Source of the DNA: Xanthomonas melonis
Lineage (GTDB): Bacteria > Pseudomonadota > Gammaproteobacteria > Xanthomonadales > Xanthomonadaceae
Assembly (NCBI RefSeq): GCF_020783655.1
Contig: NZ_JAJGQH010000012.1
Location: 1-64,000 of the forward strand
Length of the DNA: 64,000 bases
Direction of reading: 5' to 3'
Part shown: in pieces, positions 52,505 to 62,179 of the stretch
Layout of the letters: every line of letters starts with the position of its first letter
How positions within the stretch are numbered: the first letter of the stretch is position 1
Program-made: the position numbers and the translations under genes
Notes under the pieces: model-generated
Databases searched by the model: none
The model's input: the letters and a program-made list of their open reading frames with translations, nothing else
What the model was told of the DNA's origin: nothing

Positions 52505-54010
52505 TCAGGAATGCGGTTGTGCGGAACTGGCTGCGGTATGTGCGGTATCGCGTGCGGGCTCGGGCATGTAGCCGCCGCCCAGCGCACGCTGCAACCTCAC
52601 CGAGGCCAGCAGTTGTTGCGACTGCAATGCGGCCATGCGCTGGCGTGCCAGCAGCTGCTGCTCCTGCACGCTGAGCACATCCAGGTAGCTGCCGATACCG
52701 GCACGGAAGCGCTGTTGCGCAAGGTCGAACGCGGCGCTCACCGTCTGCACGGCCTGGTCCTGCGCCTGGGCGCGCTGCTCCAGCGAGCGCACCGCACTGA
52801 CCTGATCGGCCACTTCGCGCAGGGCGGAAATCACTTTCTGGTTGTAGTCGGCCACCGCCAGGTCGTACTGCGCATCGCTGCCGGCAAGGTTGGCGCGCAA
52901 TTTGCCGCCGTCGAAGATCGGCAGGCTCAGCGCCGGGGCCACCAGCCCGAACACCGAGCCGCTTTCCAGCAGCTTGCCGACATCCGGGTTGACCACTCCG
53001 CCCAGCGCAATCAGGTTGAGACTGGGATAGAAGCGGGTCCTGGCGACGGCGATGTCCTTGTCGGCCGCTTCCACCCGCCAGCGCGCGGCCACGACATCCG
53101 GGCGACGGCCGAGCAGATCGGCCGGCAGATTGCTCGGCAGTTGCATGGCAAGCGCGGTGCCCAGGGTCGGGCGTGCGATCTGCAGCCCACGGTCCGGGCC
53201 CTGGCCGACCAGCGCAGCCAGCGCGGTGCGCGCCTCGTCGATCTGCTGCTGTGCGGACTGCAATTGCTGCTGCGCGGCCGGCACGCGCGCCTGCGCCTGA
53301 CGGACCTGCAGCTCGCTGTCGATGCCGGCGCTGCGACGTTGGCGGGTGAGCTCCAACGTCTTCTGCGCGCGGGTCAGCTCGTCGCTGGCCACATCGTGCA
53401 GGCTCCACGCATAGGCGAGCTGCGCGTAGCCTTCGGCGATCGCCGCCGACAGGTTCAGCCGTGCGGCCTGCGCGTCGATGGCGGCGGCATGCGCCTGATC
53501 CACTGCCGCTTCCCAGGCCGCCCGCTTGCCGCCCCACAGATCCACGCCGTAGCGGAAATCCAGCACGGCCTGCGCGCTGCCGCCGTAACTGCCTCCCAGC
53601 TCCTCGCCGACCATGGCTTCGGGCAGCTGCAGGCCGGTGTAGCCACCGGATACCGACAGGCTCGGGCCACGCTCGGCCTGCGCGGTCCCGGTGCGCGCCT
53701 GCGCCTGACGCAGGCGTGCGTCGGCTGCGGCCAGGCTGGGGCTATGCTGCAGCCCCTCGGCGATCAACGCGTCGAGTTGCGCATCGCCGAGCGCGCGCCA
53801 CCAATCGCTTGCCGGCCAGGCTGCCGGACTCAGCGACGCCGGTCCGAGCGTCCGCTCGGCATGCAGCGCACCGGCTTCCAGCAGCGTGCCCTGCGGCGTC
53901 AGACCGCGGCCGCTGGCGCAGGCCGTCAGCACCAGTGCCGCGGCAGCCGGCAGCAACAAGCGCAGCACGCGTGGGCGCGAAGATCGTCGGTGGAAACTAG
54001 CGGTGTTCAT
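52505..54010 (-). CDS. Outer-membrane efflux lipoprotein (NodT/OprM family) of the Emr system
   Basis: 501 aa. The lipobox LTAC lies at about 27-30 after a long Ala/Leu-rich signal. Two OEP repeats are present with GGYTGLQLP near the first and GRRPDVVAARWRVEAADKDI at the second-repeat start. E. coli EmrAB uses TolC and has no channel gene in the operon; a dedicated channel, as here, is typical of EmrCAB-like systems in xanthomonads and relatives. Its start overlaps the marR stop by 4 bp. Confidence 0.93.
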   Translation of the reverse strand: MNTASFHRRSSRPRVLRLLLPAAAALVLTACASGRGLTPQGTLLEAGALHAERTLGPASLSPAAWPASDWWRALGDAQLDALIAEGLQHSPSLAAADARLRQAQARTGTAQAERGPSLSVSGGYTGLQLPEAMVGEELGGSYGGSAQAVLDFRYGVDLWGGKRAAWEAAVDQAHAAAIDAQAARLNLSAAIAEGYAQLAYAWSLHDVASDELTRAQKTLELTRQRRSAGIDSELQVRQAQARVPAAQQQLQSAQQQIDEARTALAALVGQGPDRGLQIARPTLGTALAMQLPSNLPADLLGRRPDVVAARWRVEAADKDIAVARTRFYPSLNLIALGGVVNPDVGKLLESGSVFGLVAPALSLPIFDGGKLRANLAGSDAQYDLAVADYNQKVISALREVADQVSAVRSLEQRAQAQDQAVQTVSAAFDLAQQRFRAGIGSYLDVLSVQEQQLLARQRMAALQSQQLLASVRLQRALGGGYMPEPARDTAHTAASSAQPHS

Positions 54011-54447
54011 GAGTTGAGTGCATCGCGGACACGGATAAGAAGAGAGGTGAGTTGCTCGCGCTCAGAAGCGGACAGATCGCGCAGGCCGTACTCGATTGCA
54101 CGTTCGCCGCGCAGACGCAGTCGCTCCCACAACGCCACGCCCTGCTCGGTCATGACGATCTGCAGCGCGCGCCGATCCTGGGCGTGCGGCTCGCGCCGCA
54201 CCGCACCCAGCGCCTCGAGCTTGTCGAGCAGGCGGGTCACGGCGCTCGGAGTCTGGTCCAGCGCCAGCGCCAGCTCGTTGGCCGTGCACGGCGAGCGCAC
54301 GGCAAGAATCTTCAGGCCGACGTAGTGGCTGAAGCCGAAGTCGGGCAGCTCGCCCTTCATCTCGGCCTCGAGCTGACGCATCAACGCATCGCGTACCTGG
54401 CGCAGCAGCAGTCCGAACGACGGCGGGGTGTCGGGGTGATCGCTCAT
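54007..54447 (-). CDS. MarR-family repressor of the Emr operon (EmrR-like)
   Basis: 146 aa, the usual MarR/EmrR length. Winged HTH: TANELALALDQTPSAVTRLL (recognition helix), and REPHAQDRRALQIVMTEQG (wing with the DRR triad). As the first gene of the efflux operon it is likely an autorepressor released by pump substrates. Stop and next start overlap by 4 bp (ATGA), indicating coupling. Two AT-rich inverted repeats lie just upstream of its start. Confidence 0.93.
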   Translation of the reverse strand: MSDHPDTPPSFGLLLRQVRDALMRQLEAEMKGELPDFGFSHYVGLKILAVRSPCTANELALALDQTPSAVTRLLDKLEALGAVRREPHAQDRRALQIVMTEQGVALWERLRLRGERAIEYGLRDLSASEREQLTSLLIRVRDALNS

Positions 54448-54453
54448 GCGGAG

Positions 54454-54490
54454 ATTTTATTTCGAATAAAATATTTGTCAACGAAAATAT
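54454..54490 (-). promoter_or_regulatory. Probable MarR operator(s) of the Emr operon
   Basis: ATTTTAT (54454-54460) and ATAAAAT (54466-54472) form a 7-bp inverted repeat with a 5-bp centre. ATATTT (54471-54476) and AAATAT (54485-54490) form a second one overlapping it by two bases. Both lie within 45 bp upstream of the marR start in an otherwise GC-rich region, as expected for autoregulation. Confidence 0.75.
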
Positions 54491-54568
54491 GTTGGCCGCA
54501 ATTAAACCAGACGCAAGGGTTGCCACCATACGCCGCGCCCACGCTGGCCTGGTAATACAATTGCGCCA

Positions 54569-55423
54569 ATGCCTATCGAAAACCGGCCAACCACGACCGT
54601 CGACGCCTTGCCGCCCGGCGTACGCGACAGCTTCGAGTGGGCCGATGGCCCGGTGCTGATCGCGTTCCTGGCCGATCTGCGCGCGGTCTGGGCGCCGGAG
54701 ACCGCCTGGCATGCGCATGTGCGCGGCCAGCTGATGTTCGTTGAACACGGCGTGCTGACCGTGCACACCGAACAAGGCAGCTTGTCGCTGCCGCCAGGCT
54801 GTGCCGGCTGGATGCCGCCGGGCCGGCAGCACACCGTGGAGCTGGCCGGGCCGCTGCGTGGCTGGGGCGTGGTGATACGACCGGACGCCTGCCATGGCCT
54901 GCCTGAGCAGATCGGCGTGATCCGGCTGACCGGATTGGCACGCGAAGCGATCATGCGCGCTGCCGGCTGGCCCCTGGATCAGCCGCTGGACGCAGCCCGG
55001 CAACGCTTGGCCGCGGTGTTGCTGGACGAGCTATGCCAGGTGCAGATCGACCACCTGCATCTGCCCATGCCGGCCGACCGTCGGCTGCTGCGCATCGCAC
55101 GCCAGTTGCTCGAGACCCCCTCCGATCCGCGCCCGCTGGAGGCGTGGGCCGCCTGGGGCGGGCTGTCGCCGCGTAGTCTGAGCCGGCATTTCCGTGCCGA
55201 GACCGGCCTGAGTTTTGCGCAGTGGCGGCAGCAGGCCCGGCTGGCCGAAGGTCTGCGCCGGCTCAGTCAGGGCAGCGCGGTGGCCACGGTGGCCGACCAG
55301 CTCGGCTACAGCAGCCCCAGCGCCTTCGTCAGCGTGTTCCACCGCCATTTCGGCGCCCCACCCATGCGCTATCTGGCTGGCCCCGACGCGCGCGGCTTGG
55401 CATCCCCCGCCGCATCCGGATAA
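54569..55423 (+). CDS. AraC-family regulator with cupin sensor domain
   Basis: 284 aa. N-terminal cupin-type domain (about 40-120): [20 protein letters not shown], then [18 protein letters not shown]. The C-terminal AraC DNA-binding domain (about 185-270) has [20 protein letters not shown] and [20 protein letters not shown] as its two helix-turn-helix units. It is divergent from the Emr operon (121 bp between starts) and could influence it, but that is not shown. The ligand is unknown. Confidence 0.93.
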   Translation: MPIENRPTTTVDALPPGVRDSFEWADGPVLIAFLADLRAVWAPETAWHAHVRGQLMFVEHGVLTVHTEQGSLSLPPGCAGWMPPGRQHTVELAGPLRGWGVVIRPDACHGLPEQIGVIRLTGLAREAIMRAAGWPLDQPLDAARQRLAAVLLDELCQVQIDHLHLPMPADRRLLRIARQLLETPSDPRPLEAWAAWGGLSPRSLSRHFRAETGLSFAQWRQQARLAEGLRRLSQGSAVATVADQLGYSSPSAFVSVFHRHFGAPPMRYLAGPDARGLASPAASG

Positions 55424-55484
55424 TCGGCGCTCTTCGAGTCCGCGCCCTGGCGCGGGTTCTTCTTCACGCAGGACCTGGCTTTAC

Positions 55485-57728
55485 ATGACCGATCTGACCC
55501 GCCCCACCTTCCACGGCTTCGAACAGCTGCCGCTACGCGAATACGCCGAACGCGCCTATCTCGACTACTCGATGTACGTGGTGCTCGACCGCGCCCTGCC
55601 ATTCCTGGGCGACGGCCTGAAACCGGTGCAGCGCCGCATCGTCTATGCGATGAGCGAGCTGGGCCTGAACGCGGCCGCCAAGCCGAAGAAGTCCGCGCGC
55701 ACCGTGGGCGATGTGATCGGTAAATACCACCCGCATGGCGACAGCGCCTGCTATGAGGCGCTGGTGCTGATGGCGCAGCCGTTCTCGTACCGGTATCCGC
55801 TGATCGAAGGCCAGGGCAACTTCGGCTCCACCGACGATCCCAAGTCGTTCGCGGCGATGCGCTACACCGAATCCAAGCTGACCCCGATCGCCGAAGTGCT
55901 GCTGGGCGAGCTCGGCCAGGGCACCACCGACTGGGCGCCCAACTTCGACGGCACCCTGGAAGAGCCCACCTGGCTGCCGGCGCGTCTGCCGCACCTGCTG
56001 CTCAACGGCACCACCGGCATTGCGGTCGGCATGGCCACCGACGTACCGCCGCACAACCTCAACGAGATCGTCAGCGCGCTGCTGCGCCTGCTCGACGACC
56101 CAGATGCCAGCGTGGCCGAGCTGTGCGAACACGTGCGCGGACCGGATTACCCCACCACCGCCGAGATCATCACGCCGCCCGCCGACCTGCGCGCGATCTA
56201 CGAGACCGGCCATGGCAGCGTGCGCGCGCGCGCCACCTACAAGAAAGAACACGCCAACATCGTCATCGACGCGTTGCCGTACCAGGTCTCGCCGTCCAAG
56301 GTGATCGAACAGATCGCCCAGCAGATGCGCGCCAAGAAGCTGCCGTGGCTGGAAGACATCCGCGACGAATCCGACCACACCAGCCCGGTGCGGGTGGTCC
56401 TGGTGCCGCGTTCCAGCCGCGTGGATGCCGAGCAGCTGATGGGCCATCTGTTCGTCACCACCGATCTGGAACGCAGCTACCGCGTCAACCTCAATGTGAT
56501 CGGCCTGGATGGCCGCCCGCAGGTCAAGAACCTCAAGCACCTGCTGAGCGAATGGCTGAGCTTCCGCAGCAACACGGTGACCCGCCGCCTCAACCATCGT
56601 CTGCAGAAGGTCGAGCGCCGCCTGCACCTGTTGGAAGGCCTGTTGGTCGCCTTCCTCAACCTGGACGAGGTGATCCGCATCGTCCGCAGCGAGGACGAAC
56701 CCAAGCCGGTGCTGATCGCCCGCTTCGCGCTGAGCGAGGAACAGGCCGAATACATCCTGGAAACCAAGCTGCGCCAGCTGGCGCGCCTGGAAGAAATGAA
56801 GATCCGCGGCGAGCAGGAAGCACTGGCCAAGGAACGCGCACAGATCCTGGCCATCCTGGACAGCAAGCCCAAACTGAAGAAGCTGATCAAGGACGAACTC
56901 ACCGCCGACGCCAAGAAGTTCGGCGACGCGCGCCGCTCGCCGCTGGTGCAGCGTGGCGCGGCGCAGGCGATCGACGAAACCGAGATGGTCGCCAGCGAAC
57001 CGATGACCGTGGTGCTGTCGGAAAAAGGCTGGGTACGTGCGGCCAAGGGCCACGAGGTGGACCCGGCCGGCATGTCCTACCGCGAAGGCGATGGCCTGCT
57101 GGCGGCAGTGCGCAGCCGCAGCACGCATCAGGTAGCCTTCCTGGATTCGGACGGGCGCGCCTATTCCACCGCCGTGCACACCCTGCCCTCGGCGCGCGGC
57201 AACGGTGAGCCGCTGACCGGGCGCTTCTCGCCGGCCTCGGGCGCGGCGTTCCAGGTCATGGCCAGCGCCGACAACGCCGCCCGCTTCGTGCTGGCGTCCT
57301 CGCACGGCTACGGCTTCGTCACCCGCTTCGAGAACCTCACCGGCCGCAACAAGGCCGGCAAGGCGATGCTCAATCTCACCGCCGGTTCGCATGTGCTCAC
57401 GCCTGCACAGGTGAGCAACCCGCAGACCGACCGGATCGTTGCGGTCACCAGCGCCGGCAACCTGCTCGCCGTGCCGGCCACCGAAGTGCCCGAGCTGGAC
57501 AAGGGCAAGGGCAACAAGATCATCGAGATTCCCAAGGCCAAGCTCGGCACCGAGCGCGTGGTCGCGGTGGTCGCGGTGGCACCCGGCAACACGCTGCTGG
57601 TGCGCAGCGGCGCACGCACCATGAGCCTGTCGTTCAAGGATCTGGATACGTATGTGGGCGCGCGTGCCAGCCGTGGTTCGTTGTTGCCGAGGGGGTGGCA
57701 GAAGGTGGATGGGCTGGAGGTGCAGTAG
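55485..57728 (+). CDS. parC: DNA topoisomerase IV subunit A
   Basis: Type IIA topoisomerase that unlinks daughter chromosomes with ParE. 747 aa. Catalytic Tyr in [15 protein letters not shown] at about 125; the quinolone-determining region reads [11 protein letters not shown], with the Ser and Glu of the wild-type (susceptible) form. The C-terminal beta-pinwheel domain is present, with repeats such as [16 protein letters not shown] and [16 protein letters not shown]. Start ATG 55485 gives [20 protein letters not shown]. Single gene. Confidence 0.97.
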   Translation: MTDLTRPTFHGFEQLPLREYAERAYLDYSMYVVLDRALPFLGDGLKPVQRRIVYAMSELGLNAAAKPKKSARTVGDVIGKYHPHGDSACYEALVLMAQPFSYRYPLIEGQGNFGSTDDPKSFAAMRYTESKLTPIAEVLLGELGQGTTDWAPNFDGTLEEPTWLPARLPHLLLNGTTGIAVGMATDVPPHNLNEIVSALLRLLDDPDASVAELCEHVRGPDYPTTAEIITPPADLRAIYETGHGSVRARATYKKEHANIVIDALPYQVSPSKVIEQIAQQMRAKKLPWLEDIRDESDHTSPVRVVLVPRSSRVDAEQLMGHLFVTTDLERSYRVNLNVIGLDGRPQVKNLKHLLSEWLSFRSNTVTRRLNHRLQKVERRLHLLEGLLVAFLNLDEVIRIVRSEDEPKPVLIARFALSEEQAEYILETKLRQLARLEEMKIRGEQEALAKERAQILAILDSKPKLKKLIKDELTADAKKFGDARRSPLVQRGAAQAIDETEMVASEPMTVVLSEKGWVRAAKGHEVDPAGMSYREGDGLLAAVRSRSTHQVAFLDSDGRAYSTAVHTLPSARGNGEPLTGRFSPASGAAFQVMASADNAARFVLASSHGYGFVTRFENLTGRNKAGKAMLNLTAGSHVLTPAQVSNPQTDRIVAVTSAGNLLAVPATEVPELDKGKGNKIIEIPKAKLGTERVVAVVAVAPGNTLLVRSGARTMSLSFKDLDTYVGARASRGSLLPRGWQKVDGLEVQ

Positions 57729-58056
57729 TCACGGGTATTGACTCGCCGGACGCGCAGCGACGCGGCTGTGGCTGCCGTCGCCTCGGATCACTGAGGCGCG
57801 GCACGCAGCCGAGGCAGAGAATCACCCGCGTTGCAGCGGATTGGCCCGGAGATTCACTGCTGTACGCGGATGGCCAAGAATCGAAAGCCGGCGGTCTTAT
57901 CCAGATCGATATGCAGTACCGTGGATTCGAGCGATGCGCCTGGCTGCAAAACGCACTCCGCCGCCCGCAACACTGGCTAACCCTGACGCGCTGCCCACAC
58001 AAGCGCACTCTTTATCAGTGCGATACCGCACTGCATTGCACCGATACGACGAGACC
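57729..58056. other. Intergenic region, no supported gene
   Basis: 328 bp between parC and tpm. Open frames running into tpm from 57841 have unnatural composition and no ribosome binding site. No repeat or hairpin stands out. Confidence 0.35.
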
Positions 58057-58713
58057 ATGGATACAGACTTCTGGTTGCAACGTTGGCAGGACGGACAGAT
58101 CGGCTTTCACCAGGATGAGGTGATGCCGCTGCTGCAGAAGCACTGGCCGGCACTGCAGCTGCCACACGCTGCACGCGTATTGGTACCGCTGTGCGGCAAG
58201 ACGCTGGACATGCATTGGCTGGCCGCGCAGGGACATCGCGTGCTGGGCGTGGAGCTGTCGCCGCTGGCCGTGGCGCAGTTCTTCGCCGAAGCGGGCCTGC
58301 AGCCGCAGCGCCACGCCAGCAATGCCGGCGAGCACTTCATTGCCGGCCCCATCGAGATCATCTGTGGCGACGCGTTTGCGCTGGATCCCAGCGTGCTGGC
58401 CGATTGCAGCGCGGTGTACGACCGCGCCGCACTGGTGGCGCTGCCCGCCGGCCTGCGCCGGCAGTACCTGCAGACGACCTACGCGCGCCTGCCGGCCGAC
58501 TGCCGCGGCCTGTTGATCACCCTGGACTATCCGCAGGCCGAAAAAGCCGGCCCGCCCTTCGCGGTGGATCCCGGCGAAGTGCACGCGCTATTCGATGCGC
58601 AGTGGCGGGTGCAGCGACTGGAACAGCGCGACATCCTCGACCAGGAACCGCGCTTCCGTGCCGATGGCGTGACCGCCCTGTCCACCGCGGTGTATCGCCT
58701 GCAACGCCACTGA
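58057..58713 (+). CDS. tpm: Thiopurine S-methyltransferase
   Basis: SAM-dependent methyltransferase that in bacteria detoxifies tellurite and selenium compounds and methylates thiopurines. 218 aa, the bacterial TPMT length. It begins [18 protein letters not shown]; the SAM motif [20 protein letters not shown] is at about 42-61, followed by [15 protein letters not shown] and a later GDAFALD. Start 58057 gives the conserved N-terminus WLQRW. Cytosolic; no neighbours in a pathway. Confidence 0.95.
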   Translation: MDTDFWLQRWQDGQIGFHQDEVMPLLQKHWPALQLPHAARVLVPLCGKTLDMHWLAAQGHRVLGVELSPLAVAQFFAEAGLQPQRHASNAGEHFIAGPIEIICGDAFALDPSVLADCSAVYDRAALVALPAGLRRQYLQTTYARLPADCRGLLITLDYPQAEKAGPPFAVDPGEVHALFDAQWRVQRLEQRDILDQEPRFRADGVTALSTAVYRLQRH

Positions 58714-58813
58714 CTGCGCCCGGTGCGCTGCTGGCAGTGGCGCAGCGCATCCGGACCGGCGGCGGCCCATCGGCGCACGGCCTTGCAGGGCCGGGGCGGA
58801 GTTCCGCGCGCGA

Positions 58814-59299
58814 TCAGCCGGCCACGTGGCCCTTGTCGATCTTCGAGGTCTGGTACAGCTCCAGGCCGATCCGCTTGATCAGGCCCAGCTGCTGTTCCAG
58901 CCACCAGGCGTGGTCTTCTTCGGTGTCCTGCAATTGCTTGAGCAACACGTCGCGGCTGACGTAGTCGCCATGTTCTTCGCACAGTTTCATGCCGGCGGCG
59001 AGCGCGGCACGCACTTCGTATTCCACGACAAGATCGCGTTCCAGCATTTCCACCACCGTCTTGCCCGGAGTGAATTCGGCCGGGCGCATGTCCGGATCGC
59101 CTTCCAGGAACAGGATGCGCCGCAACAACGCGTCCGCGTGTTCGGTTTCTTCCTGCATCTCGTGGTTGATGCGCTCGTACAGCGCCATCAGGCCCTGATC
59201 CTCGTAGCGGCGCGAATGCAGGAAATACTGGTCGCGTGCCGCCAGCTCGCCGCGCAGCAGCTGCTTGAGGTAATCGACGACTTCGGGATGGCCTTTCAT
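58814..59299 (-). CDS. bfr: Bacterioferritin
   Basis: 24-mer iron-storage protein with ferroxidase centre and heme. 161 aa. Ferroxidase ligands are visible: Glu in [15 protein letters not shown] at about 18, Glu and His in [16 protein letters not shown] (with the Met heme ligand in HEM, about 52), Glu in [11 protein letters not shown], and Glu/His in [16 protein letters not shown] heme-type Bfr by its Met. Start 59299 gives [11 protein letters not shown], the typical N-terminus. It is divergent from the acylase gene. Confidence 0.96.
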   Translation of the reverse strand: MKGHPEVVDYLKQLLRGELAARDQYFLHSRRYEDQGLMALYERINHEMQEETEHADALLRRILFLEGDPDMRPAEFTPGKTVVEMLERDLVVEYEVRAALAAGMKLCEEHGDYVSRDVLLKQLQDTEEDHAWWLEQQLGLIKRIGLELYQTSKIDKGHVAG

Positions 59300-59445
59300 G
59301 GTGTGCTCCAGCGACGCAATGCGCGCATGGTGCCCTATGCGGCCAGGCAATGATCTAATCGGAATCACTTTCAGTTGCGCTTGCGGCCAGACGCACCACG
59401 ATCATGCCCGGCAGCCACACTTGCACCTTTCGTGAGGGAACGACG

Positions 59446-61857
59446 ATGCGCCAATGGCTGGTCCGGCTGTCGCTGGGATTCGTGATACTGGCATTGCTCG
59501 TCGTTGTGTGCGTCTACTTGCTGCTGCGCGGCAGCCTGCCGCAGTTGGACGGTGCCGCCGCGCTCGGCGGGCTGGATACCGCGGTACAGGTGCAGCGCGA
59601 CGCCAATGGCGTGGTCACCATCGATGCGCGGAGCCGGCTCGATGCGCTGCGTGCGTTGGGCTACATCCACGCACAGGAACGCTACTTCGAGATGGACCTG
59701 ATGCGCCGCGCGCCGGCTGGCGAGCTGTCCGAACTGTTCGGTGCCAAGGCGCTGGAGCTGGACAGACGCAATCGCGTGCATCGGCTGCGCGCACGCGTGC
59801 ATGCCAGCCTGGACATCGCCGTCGGCAGCCAGCGCGACGCGCTGCAGGCCTATACCGAGGGCGTGAACGCCGGGCTGGCAGCCCTGCAGGTGCGGCCATG
59901 GCCTTACCTGCTGCTGCGCCAGCGCCCGCGCGCCTGGACCCTGGACGACTCCATCCTGACCGGCATGGCGATGTACGCCGATCTGCAGGACAACGACAAC
60001 CAGACCGAACTGGCGACCGCGCGCATCCGCGCCGTGGTGCCGCCGGCCCTGGCCGCACTGCTCGATCACCAGGGCTCCAGCTGGGACGCGCCCCTGTTCG
60101 GTCCGGCACAGGGCGATGCCGTGCTTCCCGACGCAACCGCGCTGGACCTGCGCCGCCTGCCGCATGCCCCCGCCATGCCGCGCGCCGAGCCGCCCACCCC
60201 GGGCAGCAACAACTTCGCCGTGGACGGCACGCTCACCGCCGACGGCCGCGCCATCGTCGCCGACGACATGCATCTGGGATTGCGCGCACCCAATATCTGG
60301 TTCCGCGCGCGGCTGCGTTACCCGGATGCCGAGGCAGCGGGCGGCAAGGTGGACGTCACCGGCTTCACCCTGCCCGGCCTGCCTGCGGTGGTGGTCGGCA
60401 GCAATGGGCACGTGGCCTGGGCATTTACCAACAGCTATATCGATACCGCCGACTTCGCACGCATTCCGGCGCCCGCGCCCGGGCATCGGCAGGCGTTGAC
60501 CACGCATGTCGAAACCATCCGCGTCGCCGGTGCAGCGCCGGTGCAGTTGCGGGTGCGCGAGGCGGCCTGGGGACCGATCGTGCACGTCAACCCGGATGGC
60601 AGCCTGCTGGCGTTGCGCTGGGCGGCGCAGCTGCCGGGCGCGATCGGCCTGGATTTTGCGCAGATGAGCAGTGTCGGCGACCTGGAAGATGCGTTCGCAG
60701 TGGCAGACCGCTCGGGAATTCCCGCGCAGAACCTGCTGGTGGCAGACCGCAGCGGACGCATCGCCTGGCGCCTGATCGGCGCGCGCCCTGCGCGCAATGC
60801 GGGCTGCAGCCCCAGTGGCATCTCCGAATTGGCGAGCTCGTTCGCCGGTGCGGCTGCAACCTCGCCCGCGCCTGCCCAGGCGGCAACGCCGCCCCCGCCA
60901 ACCGGCTGCCAGCCCTGGCCGGTGCGCAGCGACGCGGCGCCTGCCTTGATCGACCCACCCTCGCACCGGCTGTGGACCGCCAACAGTCGCGTCGTCGACG
61001 CGCAACAGCTGGCCATCCTCGGCAACGCCGGCTACGACCTTGGTGCGCGGGCGCAGCAGATCCGCGACGATTTGTTCGCCAGACAACGCTTCACCGAGCG
61101 CGACTTGCTCGCGATCCAGCTGGACGACCGCGCCCTGCTGCTGACCCGCTGGTGGCAGCTGCTGCGCGGCGTGGTCGAACACAGCAAGGATCCGGCGCTG
61201 CAGCAGATCGAACGCGCCACGCGGCAGTGGGACGGCCGCGCATCCGCCGGATCGGCCAGCTACCGCATCGTGCGCGACTTCCGCAGCAACACCATCGCAA
61301 CGGTGGAAGCCGGTTTGCTGGCGCCAGCCAGGTCCGCGCTGGGCGAGGCGTTCCAGCCACCACGGCGTGCACAGCTGGAAGGCATCGTCTGGCCATTGCT
61401 GCAGCAGCGCCCGGCGCATCTGCTGCCACCGGGCCATGCCAGCTGGGATCGGCTGCTCATCGATGCCGCACGCGATGCGCAGACCGCGCTGCTTGCGCAG
61501 GGCGAGCCGGGCCAGTCGCTTGCCGATCACACCTGGGGCGAGCGCAATACCGCCGCCATCTGCCACCCGATCGCGCGCGCTTTGCCACTCGTCCAGCGCT
61601 GGCTGTGCATGCCACCGGATCAACTGCCGGGCGATCGCGACATGCCACGCGTGCAAGGCCCGGCATTCGGCGCCTCCGAACGCATGGTGGTGTCGCCCGG
61701 CCACGAGCAGGACGGCATCGTGCACATGCCGGGCGGCCAGAGCGGACACCCGCTATCGCCATTCTGGGGTGCAGGACACGACGATTGGGTGCATGGCCGG
61801 CCGACGCCATTTCTGCCGACCGCTACCCGCCATACGCTGCAGTTGCAGCCGGAATAG
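59446..61857 (+). CDS. Penicillin-acylase-family N-terminal-Ser hydrolase, membrane-anchored
   Basis: 803 aa. N-terminal hydrophobic segment (LSLGFVILALLVVVCVYLLL, about 8-27) acts as signal or anchor. The A chain (about 40-250) contains YIHAQERYFEMDLMRRAPAG. The autocatalytic site is in TPGSNNFAVDG near 254, whose Ser becomes the N-terminal nucleophile. The B chain has LGLRAPNIWFRARLRYP and, near the end, HMPGGQSGHPLSPFWGAGHDD. Start 59446 has GAGGGA 8 bases upstream. Family members hydrolyse beta-lactams or acyl-homoserine lactones; substrate here unknown. Confidence 0.93.
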   Translation: MRQWLVRLSLGFVILALLVVVCVYLLLRGSLPQLDGAAALGGLDTAVQVQRDANGVVTIDARSRLDALRALGYIHAQERYFEMDLMRRAPAGELSELFGAKALELDRRNRVHRLRARVHASLDIAVGSQRDALQAYTEGVNAGLAALQVRPWPYLLLRQRPRAWTLDDSILTGMAMYADLQDNDNQTELATARIRAVVPPALAALLDHQGSSWDAPLFGPAQGDAVLPDATALDLRRLPHAPAMPRAEPPTPGSNNFAVDGTLTADGRAIVADDMHLGLRAPNIWFRARLRYPDAEAAGGKVDVTGFTLPGLPAVVVGSNGHVAWAFTNSYIDTADFARIPAPAPGHRQALTTHVETIRVAGAAPVQLRVREAAWGPIVHVNPDGSLLALRWAAQLPGAIGLDFAQMSSVGDLEDAFAVADRSGIPAQNLLVADRSGRIAWRLIGARPARNAGCSPSGISELASSFAGAAATSPAPAQAATPPPPTGCQPWPVRSDAAPALIDPPSHRLWTANSRVVDAQQLAILGNAGYDLGARAQQIRDDLFARQRFTERDLLAIQLDDRALLLTRWWQLLRGVVEHSKDPALQQIERATRQWDGRASAGSASYRIVRDFRSNTIATVEAGLLAPARSALGEAFQPPRRAQLEGIVWPLLQQRPAHLLPPGHASWDRLLIDAARDAQTALLAQGEPGQSLADHTWGERNTAAICHPIARALPLVQRWLCMPPDQLPGDRDMPRVQGPAFGASERMVVSPGHEQDGIVHMPGGQSGHPLSPFWGAGHDDWVHGRPTPFLPTATRHTLQLQPE

Positions 61858-62062
61858 GCGTGGCGTATTGCCTCGTCGATCGACACGCGCGCAACCCGCG
61901 CTGCGGGCGCTGGCCGGGGCGCGGAACGGGAGCTGGAGAAGAGGACGCACCCACGTCATGCGACCGGTCGCCTGCGATGCCACGCATTCCGCGCCGGCCT
62001 CAACCAGCGTTCCATGTCGACGAACGGCTTGCTAGGTGACAGACGGCACCTGGCTGCGCGCG

Positions 62063-62110
62063 CACCCTCATCCGCCCTTCGGGCACCTTCTCCCCGCGGG
62101 ACAAGGGATG
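62063..62110. repeat. Dispersed hairpin repeat (cttctcc/ggacaagg type)
   Basis: Contains ccctcatccgcccttcgggc and caccttctccccgcgggaca, two adjacent hairpin-forming units. A shorter relative is at 14053-14073. Confidence 0.5.
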
Positions 62111-62155
62111 AGCGCTCCAGTCCATCAAGCGAGCACAACATGCTAAGATGCATTT

Positions 62156-62174
62156 GATAACCATTCCCATTAGT
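62156..62174 (+). promoter_or_regulatory. Fur-like box overlapping the TonB receptor leader
   Basis: GATAACCATTCCCATTAGT matches the 19-bp canonical Fur box at 12 of 19 positions. It lies only 5 bp before the ATG at 62180, inside the region where a ribosome binding site would be expected. Iron repression is likely by analogy with other siderophore receptors. Confidence 0.6.
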
Positions 62175-62179
62175 GATCA

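Larger units (their letters stand above)
61858..62179. other. Intergenic region upstream of the TonB receptor
   Basis: 322 bp. It contains an xanthomonad-type hairpin repeat at 62063-62110 (caccttctcc..gggacaagg) and the Fur-like box at 62156-62174. No further coding potential is supported on either strand. Confidence 0.5.

Noticed and set aside
59371-61749. A 792-codon minus-strand frame antisense to the acylase gene
   Set aside because: No recognisable domain; the acylase on the other strand has the full family architecture.
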